Positions 1-11,859 of a stretch of DNA of 64,000 nt are shown in pieces. The first letter of the stretch is position 1. Each line of letters starts with the position of its first letter. This DNA is from Callaeas wilsoni (taxonomy: Eukaryota; Chordata; Aves; Passeriformes; Callaeidae): positions 62,001 through 126,000 of the forward strand of contig VWPU01008522.1 of assembly GCA_013398955.1 (NCBI GenBank), given 5' to 3'. A program made the translations under genes and the position numbers. The notes below the pieces were generated by a model. That model saw only the letters and a program-made list of their open reading frames with translations. It was not told where the DNA came from and made no database searches.

Positions 1-3000
1 CAAAGCTCTCATCTTAATGTGTACTTTTATTATCTCTTTACTTCATAAATACTTCTGCACTGTCTAACTGATCTAATCTTATCAGCACAGCCGATTGTCG
101 CTGGCTTTTTGGTGACCTTTTTAAAACTGGGACTGATACTCGGGTCTAGATCTAGGGAGCTGTGATGAAGAATTAGTTCTGTAAGCATGGAAACTGCCGC
201 CCTTTATGATGGGCTGGAATGCTGACTTCCTAACAGTAGTGATAAAATATGGATGGGACTGACTAATGACAGCCCCAGTGCTTCCCATGCTGGCCTCCTA
301 AATAACAAAGGCCCAATTCATAAAACTAGCTTAACATCGTGGCACAAAACTAACTTAATGTGCCAATAATTCACATCTAGTACTACTGTAATTCAACGAT
401 ACTCTCAGCAGCTCCAGAGAAAAAACTGTGTATTTCTCTTTCTTAGAATATAACAAACCTCATAAATTAGGCCTGTTTTCAAGGTTATTTAAGGCTGGCT
501 TGTCATAAAACAAGATCCATATACAGTTTTTCACGGTTTTTAAAATGCAGCTATGGCTTTTGGTAACTTCAAATACAGAGAAATTTAATGAGCTCATATG
601 AAAAATGATTGGAGTAACCATCCCTATAGTACAGTGTTGCTCCTTTTGTCATTAAAATCAACCAATTAAGTTTTCTGTCAACAAATCTCCATTTGTCGTA
701 GGTTTTGAAATTTAGAGCCCTAAACATATACTGCCGCTGAGAAGAACCTGACTGTCTGTAGAGAGGATGGCTGAGGACAGACTCTGGAATAAACTCAGTA
801 GTTAGAAGCTTCTTACTGAAGGTCGGTCAAGTTCATCTGTGTCATCACTAACGTTTGTGTCTTTGTCATTAGGGTGTGTTAGAAAATCTCTCTGAGACTG
901 TGCAGCACCTGGTTCTCAGAGCAATGGATCAAGCTGTCTGTAAATCCAGTGCAAACTCACTGAGACCTATTCACATTAGGCATGAATTTTCTGCTGTGTT
1001 TTATCTATGATCCCCTGCTAATGTTTCTGATGTATCTTTCTAGATCAGTCTCTCATCTAATGGGCCACAAAGCACCAAGGGGGGAATAGAGAATCACTTG
1101 TTCCTTTGTTCCCCACATCCTTATCTATCAGGGTTAATGGGTCTCTGAGAACCTTTCAAAAGATGGAAATAAACCACATAACTGCTCTCACTATTACCAT
1201 TGATTACCCCTTCTGGAAAGGGGGAAGTTGCCCCTCCCCACACATACTTATAATGGGATCAGCAAGGGCGGGCTCACAAGTGGAAGACTGGGAGAGGGTG
1301 GATGGTCACATGTTCTTTCATAATGGTTATGGAAAACGTGACTTCAAGTGATTTGAGAAAACAATAGTACAACAATACTGAGAAAAAAATTTTAAAAAGA
1401 AAGGAAATAAGCACAGAGAAATGAACTTCTGTTGGACTTTGTAGGCTAAGCTTTCATAGCGTGTGGTCTGAAACAGTCAAAGTTTCTGGACACCCTTCAT
1501 CCTCTGCTCTGGCTTGCTTAGCTTATTTGTTATACTCATGCCCTTTTCCTCAGGAGACTGAGGAAGGGAACCTGTACTTAAGACACCTACCAGGTGTCTT
1601 ATGTTAGCTAGGTAGGATCAGGGCTGTCTTGCTTGACTACCGATGCATTGCTCTTCTCTCTTACTTACTGCCCTCCTACATACTGTCACTTCAAAAAGGC
1701 TTTAAAGGATGAGTCAGATATTAAAAACAATCCTTTTTTTCCTCCCTTTCTTCTCAGTTGACAGAGGGCCATATATTCAAAGGGATTTACATTTAGCCAT
1801 GTCAAAACACAAGTAGGTGTCTACTAAATTTTGAGATGCACTTTTCTGTCCAGCTGCCTTGGAACTCACTGAGAAATAGATTTAAAACCAACAGTATCTA
1901 CCTGCTTACTACTACTATAATACATTTTTTTTTCATTTCATTTAATGTCATTTATCTGAAGCACCTGATTGCCACAGAACCAGGCAGCTTGCAGGCAGTG
2001 TTTTTGAGAGTAGTGCTTTCAGCCCTTGTATTTCCAGTACAAGGTCTTTACTGAAAAGCAGCCACTTGCTGTCCTTAGCAGCAGGTGGGTGTTCTATAAC
2101 TGACTATGAAAGAAATTATGGCATATTAAACTAAATCCCCAACACATGATTTTAAAAAAATTAATTGAAAAATTTCTAACTTATTAGTCACAACTACTTT
2201 ACCTTCCAGAACACAATTTAGAAACTTAATGCCTCAGCAGAAAAGCGAGGACACTCTTGCCTTTGCCCTTCACTCTTCAGTCAGTTCATCCTCCCTTGCA
2301 AATATGTACACAGCTCTTCATCTCAGCAGGGTGGCTGGAAGCATTGCTGTTATTTATTCCTGTCAGGTTCACAGGTGTTTCATCTGCACCCACAGCCTTC
2401 ACCCTCCGTCCATGCATGCCTCAAGCCTCCACTGCTGAGCAGAAACACAAAGAGGTAATCTTGGCCCAAGGGAAATTTCCAACACAGTCCTGACCTTTTG
2501 TCAGCTTCACCAGGTCACTGTTCTTGTTCAGCGGTCAGCAGAATGGAAAAGCGTTCCAGTTCCACATATCATATTAGTTAGTTATGAATGCACCTATGCA
2601 TAACAACTCTAGGTTGGGGAAGGTCTTAACATCCTTGAGGATTAAAGTGGGAATGCTGTTACAACCATATACCTTTGTCTCTTCTGTGCAAGTAAAGCAA
2701 GGAGAGAATTCCCAAGGAGTGCAGAGGAAGCCAGGTCAGAGCTGAGTTTTTCTGTCTGCACTGTGTTTGTCAGGCTCCATCCAACCATGCCTTAACACCT
2801 GTTCCACTGCGCAGAGTAAGAAAGCTCATTTGACACTGTACTCTCACCACATCTTGATGTGGTGTGACAGATCAGTTCATCCTCTGCTGAGTGCTCAGCC
2901 AACAGCTAATTCCCACACCAGACCTTTTGCTGGCCTTCTGCCCAGGACTGAATTTTACATTTGCATATTTAACCAGCCTGTTTCAGGACTGAAAACCTTT

Positions 3001-3549
3001 GGAGTGGATAGGACAAGTTAAATACATACCACTGCTGTCATGTGCTGTTCCCAGTCTGTGGAAAATTTTGTCCAACTCTAAATATGCTTAAACTGGAGAA
3101 ATTAAATTACACCAGTATGCCAACCCCATGTTCTTGTTAAACAAGTCTATTTCTGATTTTTTTTTCTGTGGCCAAGTGGGGCTGAGTGCTACAATCAAGC
3201 CCTATAAAACATGGTCACTTAAACAATTAATATCTAGAACTTAGTGGTCCTTAGCCACGCTGCAGTAAGCTGGCTAGAAAAGGTTAATGCCGAATCTTCA
3301 TGGAAGTTAGCGGGATTTAGACTCTAATATTCCTCTAGAATCTCAACACCCACTCCTCTGCATGCTTAAGAAAGTGCATTGCTGCAGTCTCAAGGGACTT
3401 AAAGCTCACGTGGGCCTTTCACTGAAGAGCTGCTTCTGTTGAAAAACCAAACCTAGGCAGGAACCAAAGATTCTTTTAGACCCTTCTTCTCTTCTTCTCT
3501 TAAACAGCTTCTCTTCAGATACTTTGGCCATTGCTTATCCTGGGATCAC

Positions 3550-3589
3550 AGACTGGTCTGGATCTCCAAATAGACTGGTCTGGATCTCC
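3550..3589. repeat. Short tandem duplication, period 22
   Basis: The 18-base word agactggtctggatctcc occurs twice, 22 bases apart, making about 1.8 copies of a 22-base unit. A shorter echo (ggatct) follows at 3590. It is intronic, with no function visible. Confidence 0.8.
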
Positions 3590-4083
3590 TGGATCTTCAG
3601 GAAGGCATCGCTTCCCTGAAGCTATTGGATCCCACCAGCTCTGCCTAAGAAAAAGAGTGCACAAGCCACTGATCTGTAGTTACATGGAGGTCCATGGGTG
3701 ATTTTAAATAAATCCATGAATGTAGATGAGAATTTATTTGAAGAGGTCTTCAAATCAACACTGATAAATTAACTTTGGTGGCTTTGTCTGAAGTGGATAG
3801 GAAACACACAGTTCTTTCAGGAAACAGAGTTATAGAGGCAGCAGCATCTCCATGGGAGCATTAACATCTTCAGCCAGTACTGGTCAGTGTTGGAGAGCGA
3901 TCAACCCACTTAGGAATGAACAAATCCCCAACACTGAAAATACTGAAAATATGTGATGTTTTAATTAAAATGGGCAAGAAAAATATTAAACATGTTAGAC
4001 TGCCCCTAGGTAAAGTCTCAGTCTTCTGTGTGTATGTATGATATTACAAATAAAAAAACCCAAAGACTATTTTAACCTAGCCT

Positions 4084-4104
4084 AAAAAAAAAAAAAAAAA
4101 AAAA
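4084..4104. repeat. A(21) mononucleotide run
   Basis: Twenty-one consecutive A. A polyadenylation hexamer AATAAA lies 30 bases upstream on the plus strand (4049-4054), a spacing that would fit a retrotransposed 3' end, but no source gene or target-site duplication is visible. Confidence 0.85.
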
Positions 4105-6032
4105 TTGCAGTCAGAAGTTATATTTGATATATTTGATCCAAAGTTCTTATTGTAAGTTTTTCTGCTTTCTACCTGAATTTCCTTTCACTATTCAGAGAAC
4201 ACTCAGTGGCTGCTAATGTCAATGCTTGGCTCTCTGTAAAATCTGTTGCTATAAATTACAAACTAACCCCATGTCCTGGAAATTGCAAACTTCTCTTTGA
4301 CTGTCTGCTTTCTTAAGCACATGTAGCTAAAACATATCCACCACTAAAACAGTTTTAAATGACATTTTCCATGATAATGTTTATAAAGCTGATTTTACAG
4401 AGCTTTCAAACCCAGTGGTTCCACCTGGAAGATGGATGTATGGTAAATACTACATTCACCAGAAGCAAGTTCAGACAATGCACAGACATTGTAAGAAAAG
4501 CAGTATAGGCACTGTTCAAGCAAAGCACAGGTATTTCCTAACATGCAAACCTACAATGTCAGCTTCCCCAAAACTAATGGTAAGAATATGAATCACATAT
4601 CCATCTCTGACCCATAGATTAGGCAAATTCCTTAAGAAGCTAATGAGCTCCCAGCTTTCAAGAAAAGACTGCATGTTTTAGCATTACATGGGAGATGGAG
4701 CAGGAACTTGCTGCAGAAGCATTAAGGAAGGGCAAGGAAAGTCCATGTCAAGTGAAATGAGGCAGACTATGAATGCAAAATCTATGTGAAAGTATTAAAT
4801 GCAGTTTCACTCTCTTTGGGGCTGTCACTTCCCTGATGCTTCAAAAAGGGAAACACTGTGCTAGGCACAGCTCCCTGGAATAGGATATTGAGACAGAGAG
4901 CTCTGTTTTCCTTTGCATTGTGCTGTGTTGGTGTATTGTGCACTGTACTGAATTCTTAATTAGGCACATCCTTGCAATTTCGGCAAGAGAGCTCCTCAAA
5001 GGAAAAACAAATAAACCACGTAATCGTCTGTAAGCATAAAGATGAAAAGCAAGCAGGTACTTTTTTCTGCCATTTGGATTTTATGTGCACTTATTGTTGG
5101 GGTTAGGAAAAGCCACAAATCAGGACTCTTCCTTTGAGTATCATTTTTCTCAGCGTTATGTCATTTACCCTGTTCTCAGGTCAGGATATTGGTGCATAAA
5201 TTAGCTTCAGATTTCTCTTTTGGGAACTTTGCAAAGAAGAAAAGTTTGGAGCATGTGATTTGCATGTCTGCTACAGCCTCTAGAAAAAATAAATCCCATA
5301 ATATTTCCAGAAACTATTATTGGGTTCTTTCTCTTTTAGGACAAGACAGAGCAGTAGGACTAGATGTTTCTGTAGCTGAACTAAGGGACAGTTTGCCATG
5401 ACAGAGCAGAGAAATAAAGAAAACCCCCCCCAAATCCTTTGTAAATGAGTCTCAGAGCTAAGTGCACTGATACAATTTTTCTTGCTTCTCTGTAAAGTAT
5501 TGATTATAGAATAAAAAGAATGCTTTAAATATCACATCCTGAGCAGGTGTAAACGGAGATAATTCATTGAAATTAATATAACTATGTTATTTATTCCAGA
5601 AAAAAGATCTTTCTTGTATGCAGGTCTGTTTTATTTCAGGATATACACTGTCAGTTTTGAAAATTTTACTAAAAGGCTTTGGATTAACATAATCTTTCAT
5701 CCTAATTCTGAAAGCCCTTATAGAGTAATAAATCCTATACTTAAAGAAAAGCTTTACAGAATTTATGTTTAATAAGAGATTCTATACAGATGAGTTATTG
5801 ACTCAGGATATGTTCTGAGACTAAGGATAAATCTGTGGTTTTATTCTTTCCAACTGTACTGTGGAACTCAGAAATTTGTAGAAGTTGCAAACAAACCAGG
5901 GAATTGTAAAATAAGAACAACTGGAAAGAGTAGGAACAGTTCATAAATGGTGTCATGTCAATATTTTCCAAATACTGCTCATCTAATTGAAGTAAAAAGC
6001 AATAATTTAATTAAAAAGATCAAGTAATTTAC

Positions 6033-6221
6033 CTTGCATAACTGTGTCTTGCTTTCATAGTATGCAATCAGAGGGTTTGATGCTTGGTAGTAGCTTTCAA
6101 TTCTTTCCTCGGTGGTTTCAGTGCTCTCAGAGTTCTGACTGCTCTGATTCCTCATCACAAGGCGACTGCTCATGGTTTCTGCAGAGCAGTCCAGGCAGAG
6201 CACAAGCTTTGGTTCCCCAAT
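6033..6221 (-). CDS. AK5: AK5 internal exon: LID and C-terminal core of kinase domain 2 (probably the penultimate coding exon)
   Basis: This 189-base exon encodes 63 whole codons, IGEPKLVLCLDCSAETM to YYESKTQLCK. The acceptor is GTCTCTAG and the donor GTAAAT. It matches human AK5 from IGDPQLVICMDCSADTM to TKTQLHK but is one codon shorter. The LID is heavily altered: after RLVMR comes NQSSQNSESTETTEER, where human has a VDD motif. The arginines matching AK1 R132 (in VMR) and R149 (in EER) remain; the Asp pair is gone. The core helix ESYYQAS and strand LIAYYE are well kept. The expected final exon (about 22 residues, starting near INAEG) was not found in bases 1-6032. Confidence 0.96.
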
Positions 6222-9200
6222 CTAGAGACAAAGGAAAACAACACGCGTTCAAAGTACTGACCCAGTGAAACAGATTTTGTTTGGATTATACCAAAACAGT
6301 CATCAAGGAATTTATTAGCAAATAGTATTTGTCTGTGCAGAAATTAGGCTTATTAACAAACACCTCTCATTGTAGCAGCACTCAGAGATGCCAGCATTGA
6401 GGAGCAAGGCTGTGCTTGCTGGGGCTCTGCACAGAGAAATAAAGAGAAATGACAAATAAAGAGATCTGACAAATTCTGGCTGCTTGGACTGAAGAGCGTT
6501 AGTTCATTATTTGCTTGATGCAGAAAGTACAGGACTTATGGAATACTTGGCATAGTTATATTTGTAGCCTTTTCTTTGTTCAACGTGTGAAAAGCGAGTG
6601 GTAAACTATAGCTTAGTATTTCAAGGTGCAGTAGCAGGAAATGCCCACATAAATGTGTGCCCACTTGAGATGGAAATGAGCAACAACAGACAGGCTCAGG
6701 GACACCATCAAATATTCACAGAAATACATCCTGTGTATTACTTTATGTCATGCAGTGTTTTATGTCCTTGTTTGCAGTGTACCCAAATCATTACTACCCA
6801 TGGTGTAAAGGAAGGATGTGATACATTTCTCTGCATTTTCAAATTGGCAAGTAATTTCCAAACTCTATGAGAAGCTGATCATTTAATGCTGTTTGGCTAG
6901 TGCCAAACTAGTCATGAGGGAGCGTCTGTCCTTTTCTATTACAGAAATATATACAGATTTATTTATTTTTATTCTTAGGCCTGGCAAAAATCATAAATAA
7001 TCATCTCTCTCTACATTTGATCATAGATATTGCAGTATTTTATGGGAAAAAAGAAATGGCAAGAAAGAGCAAAATGTTCTTCATGGTATTTCAGGAGAGA
7101 GCCAAAAGTTCTAAACACAAATCCTCAACATTCTTTCCCTGAAACCCTGAAAAATATGTGTGTCATTTAGCATCAATCTTGGAACGTACTGTCATGCACC
7201 CTGCTCAGGCACAGTACTCTCAGACACAAGATTTTGTATGAGCAAAAACTGCTGGGCTAAGTCCAAGGGGATAAACTCCACTGTCTCAAGCAAAATAAAG
7301 GTGTTAAGGGGTCAGTGGGGAAAAAAAGTTAATTTTTACATGCCGTTATGTATTTAATCCTTCAATGACACTCTCAGTCTTTTTCTCATTCCTTCCCTTT
7401 CCGGCAGGGATCTGGAGAACACTTTTTAGGAAAAAGTGAGAAGTCTTGTGACTGCTCTTCACACTAGTGACCATTACAAAATTATATTTTTACCATGACT
7501 ACAGCAAAGAAAGTCTAAATGATTGATATATGGAAATTGTCATTGTTATCTTTGTTGACAGTGCTTAAAGGAAGAAATACTCTAAAGGTAAATATTTCAC
7601 GTCAGGCCTTCTGCATTTGACTGAGGATGTCTGGATTGTGTTGACCTTTCTGCTACCCTTAATGACTTTCTAAGAGAAGCTGAAGACAAGGGATTCTGTC
7701 AGACAGTTCAATGACAGGCTTTTATCAACCCATTTTTTCCACACAGAAAACATTAATGCTATTAGCTGTAGCAGCACTGGGTTTGGGGATTAAAAAAGCC
7801 AACAAGGCATTTTTAATAGTGCAAGAGACACAGAGAATTAAAAAAAGATGTGGGCTTAATAAATTATTTAAACAAATGCCCTTTTTGTCTAACTGGATTA
7901 GGATGGTGAGAAGCTATTTCCTCCCATTTTTACATGAGGAATTCCATGGTCAGTTCTAAATTATAATAGAATAAATAGGAAATAATTCTTTCATCAATTA
8001 TATCATCGCCTTACAATGAGGATAGGAAGGAATCTACTGACTGATAGCATCAAATATTAGGATCTTGCTTGATAGACTCGATCTGATTTGCTTTTGAAAG
8101 ATTTACATGGTTTTCTGAAAAGTTTGAGTATTGCTATCTGGAATTCAAACCATTACAGAAATATCTTTTTTTCAAACTAAAACCCACAAAAAGTGAAAGT
8201 AATGTCCTTATCAGGTATTACAGCAATTTTTGCTACTTTTTTTTTTTTTTTAATTACTATTTTCCTGACATAATTTAGCTTAAATAATACATACCAAACA
8301 AGTCTAGTGTTTTGGAACTTTACTCTTGTCTTACTGGGTATTTCCCACATGGTGCTGTGGAATATATAATTTAATAATGTTTTCTCACCTTGCAGAAAGA
8401 CCAAGGAGGGAACAGAGGGAGGGAGGGGACAAACATAATTCTCTAGAATTATGGCTTGGTAAAAGTACAATTGTATCATAGAAGGGAATTGGGCAAAACT
8501 GGCTGGAGAATTAGCTGTTTCCACATAGTTCATTCTGTTTATGAGTCAAAGCTATCAAGCTTTAAAATATAAGCATTATTCTTGATGTCGTCTAAATAGA
8601 ACAGGTCTTTGTTAACAGTTGCAAAGCTTTTTACATATCATGCAGATTGTAGCATTATTCATCTGTACTTTGCTGCCATTAATTAATAAGGCCTGATGTG
8701 CACCTCTTTTCATTCAATTATAATTTAAGAACTTCTCATCACCCTTTGGAAAAAACTGCAAAGCATTATCTCAAAAGTGACTCATTTAAAAAAATTTCAC
8801 AGTCTTACTGAGCAGCTCACAGCCAGCCAAGCTCACCCTGCAATGAGTGGATACAAGGCACAACAGGGGTGACTTAGCACATTCAAAATGGTCACTTGAG
8901 GTCCTTGTCTTTTACTCCAAATGCCAAATGGTTCAGGACTACAGGATCTTTTGCTGCTTTCAGGGAACTTCAAGGAGCTCTGCTTCAGCACTGGATGCAT
9001 TAAGACTTATTTGCCTGGCAATACCTCCGTCCAGGACACTCCAATCTCTAAATCCCACTTCATAACATAGACCAGTGTCCACAGGACACTGCCAGAGAAA
9101 CACCACTGCTGAAATAGTTCCTCCTTAGACACAAAATGAAAGAAATCTCCAACATCTTTTTAATAGTCTGTAGCACTTTATTAAAGGGACTAATAAGTCA

Positions 9201-10069
9201 ACATTTCTGTGAATGGCTTCTATAGCAAATCTCATTGCTCATTATTTTGTCTGGCTTCTGATGCCTAAATCTTGCTAGACTTTTATGATAATCAACTAAA
9301 TAAAGCAGCTAAAGGTTTGGTGAGAAAACAGGGGATTCGTTAAAGTTTTATTACCTTACAAATTTGTTTAGGACATTTGTGGAGTGTAGTATGATGTAAC
9401 ATATACTAACTATTACCCCTAACTCACTACTGCTTTTCTCCCAAACCCTGGCAGATTCATTCATAGGCTTAGAGAGAGTATTTTCTGCAGACTGAGAAAT
9501 GTACGGCTGAGACTTCTCACTAGGTCTTAGCACATACTGAGGAAATCGATAAATCTCGGAACTGCCACGCAGCCTCTTGCAGAACGCTCTTTTTATGGCT
9601 GTACCACCTGTTACTCATCACAAAAATTAAATCTGTGTTTGGCTGTTTCAAGTGGCAGCAAGCTTTAGCAGAGCTGGCTTACTGGTGATAAATATTAACT
9701 GTGAAGATACATACTTTTATGAACCTACATCAGACAGTGCTTGATCAGGTTTTCATAAGAAGTACAGCACTATCCACTAGAACCAGAAAACTGGTTCTAA
9801 GATGATGTTTTCCACTAAATGTAAATTGTTCCTGGTTTACATTAAATTTAGGTAAAATCAGCCTTTACTTCTCTGAGTATTCTAGAGGCTGTGTAGGTAA
9901 GGGCAAAAGCTACATTTGCTATACTGATGGGATGCCAAAATTTCAGTGATCAGGAGCACAGCTCTACTGGATAGCTTTTTACATGTCCCTGCTGCAATCA
10001 GCTGAACAGAGGGACCCAAGCAGCACCAGGATTACAGGAGTTATAACAGCATTACAATTGTATGGTCAC
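6222..10069 (-). other. AK5: AK5 intron, 3.85 kb
   Basis: Intron between the core and LID exons of kinase domain 2. AT-rich, with a T run near 8239-8251 and a 9-base-pair inverted repeat with AAAA loop at 9778-9799. No exon, CR1 copy or RNA gene recognised. Confidence 0.85.
9778..9799. repeat. Small perfect inverted repeat
   Basis: TAGAACCAG, AAAA, CTGGTTCTA: nine perfectly paired bases around a four-base loop. Hairpins this small are common by chance in a window of this size. Confidence 0.6.
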
Positions 10070-10186
10070 CTTGCTCTCAAACTCTTCTGCGTCTTTCAGC
10101 TCTCGGGGATACCCGTCGATCAGGAATCCTTTCGTGTCCCCCAGCTTGGAAACCATGGCTTCCTTCAGTAGCTCTAGAACAATACC
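10070..10186 (-). CDS. AK5: AK5 internal exon: core of kinase domain 2
   Basis: This 117-base exon gives 39 whole codons (phase 0 both ends), GIVLELLKEAMVSKLGDTK, then GFLIDGYPREL, ending EEFESK. The acceptor is CCTATACAG; the donor is GTGACC after AAG, a non-optimal donor. GFLIDGYPR is the hallmark adenylate kinase signature with the Asp and the Arg matching AK1 R97, both present. LELLKEAM is the helix that closes the AMP pocket. From memory about 9 of 39 residues differ from human. The intron to the preceding exon is only 1.0 kb. Confidence 0.97.
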
Positions 10187-11196
10187 CTGTATAGGAAAGA
10201 GAGGGAATTAGTTGGTTAATTGATAAGAAAGATTTATACCTTTGTTTGTTACACTGACTTTTGTCCTACACCCTTGAAAACGACCATGTTTGGCTATAAG
10301 TAGGTCCTGTGAATGCAGGTGTTTTTCTTGTCCTGCAGGTAGCAGGGCACCCTACTTTTTGTTCTCTCAGGATCAGCTATGCCACACAAATCTAGTGTTG
10401 CAATCCATCCAAGGTTTCCCAAAGTGCCCTCTAGACAGCTCAGGATATTTCATAGTTTCAAAATGAATGTTAATACCTGTGAAACTCTAGAGTACTGCTG
10501 CAGCATTTTCCAATCTGATTGCATTTTGCTATGTCACTGGTATAATTATATTACATGGAAAGTGACCCCATCTGACCAAACACTGAAGAGCAAAGCAATC
10601 GAAATCAAGCCAGAGCACAGCTTTTAGTTTCCCCTGAGCAGCATTTCCCATTATCTTTCATTAACAAACACATCCTCTGACCTAGCTTCAGTTGCTAAAG
10701 ACCCACCAAGAGCTGGGACTGTGGAGCTGCCATGTAAAAGTCAGGTCCAGCTGAGAACAACACCCTTTGCCTTCACAGTCTCCATTAAGCTGCAGTCCAG
10801 CTACTCTGGGACGTCAGCCAGCTCTGCAGGGAACTGCTGCAGGTACTGTAATTTAAAATAGCTGCCAGTAGGACCAGCTCTGAATCTGAAATGTAACGCT
10901 ATAAAAAGGACATAAAGTTTCTGTTTCCTGTACTTACACTTACACTTTGCAATGCGTCTGTCTCTCTGTATTTCATGTCTAATTTATTGCCTATGTGAAG
11001 CATAAAGAAACACTGGCACTGAAAGGGGAAACAAGTGCCATGGATTTGGCAATGAGGAAATGTCTCCCTGAGGCTACAGATTAATTTTACTGAAATGGGA
11101 ATCATCAGCTCCAGTATCTATTTCCACTGTTTTAGACAATATACCTATCACTGCCTTTGTTTAACCATTAGGACCCCAAATAAAACCATCACTCAC
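10187..11196 (-). other. AK5: AK5 intron, 1.0 kb
   Basis: Shortest intron seen in the window, between the P-loop/AMP-site exon and the GYPR exon of domain 2. No internal feature recognised. Confidence 0.9.
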
Positions 11197-11360
11197 GCCA
11201 GGCACAGGTTCACCACATTCCACGATGTCTTTGATCAATTTACTTCTCTCTGATAATGACGATAGCTCATTTTGGAGGAGGTCACTAGTGGACAGATGAG
11301 TAAATCCGTATTTCTTGGCTAACTGTTCACATTGGCTACCTTTGCCAGAGCCAGGGCCAC
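11197..11360 (-). CDS. AK5: AK5 internal exon: P-loop and AMP-binding region of kinase domain 2
   Basis: This 164-base exon (phase 1 in, phase 0 out) has 54 whole codons, from the P-loop [12 protein letters not shown] (its first Gly split over the intron) to GEPVPG. Acceptor CCCCCACGAAG, donor GTGAGT. The Walker A motif is intact. The motif after KYGFTHLST is normally STGDLLR or STGELLR; here it is STSDLLQ. The Gly is Ser, and the arginine that binds AMP (R44 in AK1) is Gln, read from a CAA codon that one CpG-type transition from CGA would explain. About 16 of 54 residues differ from human as I remember it, far more than in the domain-1 exon. A CpG island starts about 500 bases upstream in the gene's sense. 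Confidence 0.97.
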
Positions 11361-11859
11361 CTTCGTGGGGGAAAAAATAACTAGAATCAGAAAAGAATAA
11401 AAATCTTCCAATTCTCAAACTATAGCTGCCATGAAAATGGGAGGAAATTGATGACACTGACTATTTTGCAATTTTTAAAATTTTTGTAAAGCCACTATCT
11501 ACAGTAGAACAAGTCATGTACTTCCCTTCTGATACAACTACACTGCTGACTCCAAAATGTGTATTGAAGTTGAAGGAGTCATAACAGTGTGAAATCTCTT
11601 ACAGAGAAGACCCTGTTACTAAAACACCATTAACATGTTAAGGAAAAACGTGAAACAGCCCGTGGGAAAGGATATTTGACTCGGTACATGTTCAGTTTGA
11701 CAGCTGCAACCAGTAGTAGCCAGGTAATGTTCACTGCATCACTGTGAGGGAAGCAACGAGCTCCCACCTGCACCTGGCCCCCATCCTGCCCACAGGAGCT
11801 GTGGGAGACCGAGGGCAGCAGGGGAAGGGCAATAATAACGCAGGGGACTGCTGTGGGTG

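Larger units (their letters stand above)
1..6032 (-). other. AK5: AK5 intron (partial), downstream of the last exon seen
   Basis: Six kilobases of AT-rich sequence with no convincing exon. I looked on the minus strand for the AK5 terminal coding exon (INAEG... to ...AIDSIF in human) after an acceptor and found none, so it probably lies before base 1. Minor features: an 18-base sequence occurs twice at 3550-3567 and 3572-3589, and a 21-base A run lies at 4084-4104. No CR1 copy recognised. Confidence 0.75.

Noticed and set aside
4880..4925. Possible AK5 terminal exon after a CACAG acceptor (HNAKENRALC)
   Set aside because: Only the NA pair matches the expected INAEG start. The following residues do not fit the conserved VFLQ-C-AIDS pattern.
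7600..7640. SNAEG-like translation on the minus strand, resembling the INAEG start of the last exon
   Set aside because: It lies upstream of exon 6033-6221 in the gene's order, lacks an acceptor, and hits a stop after a few codons.
8177..8533. 118-codon open frame on the minus strand
   Set aside because: Intronic, includes a poly-Lys run from a T tract, and resembles nothing.
11161..11457. Read-through from the intron into the domain-2 P-loop exon as an alternative first exon
   Set aside because: The frame is open only back to a TAG at 11461-11463 and contains no ATG; the only start-like codon is GTG at 11455-11457. The P-loop Gly survives because every acceptor ends in G, so that is not evidence.
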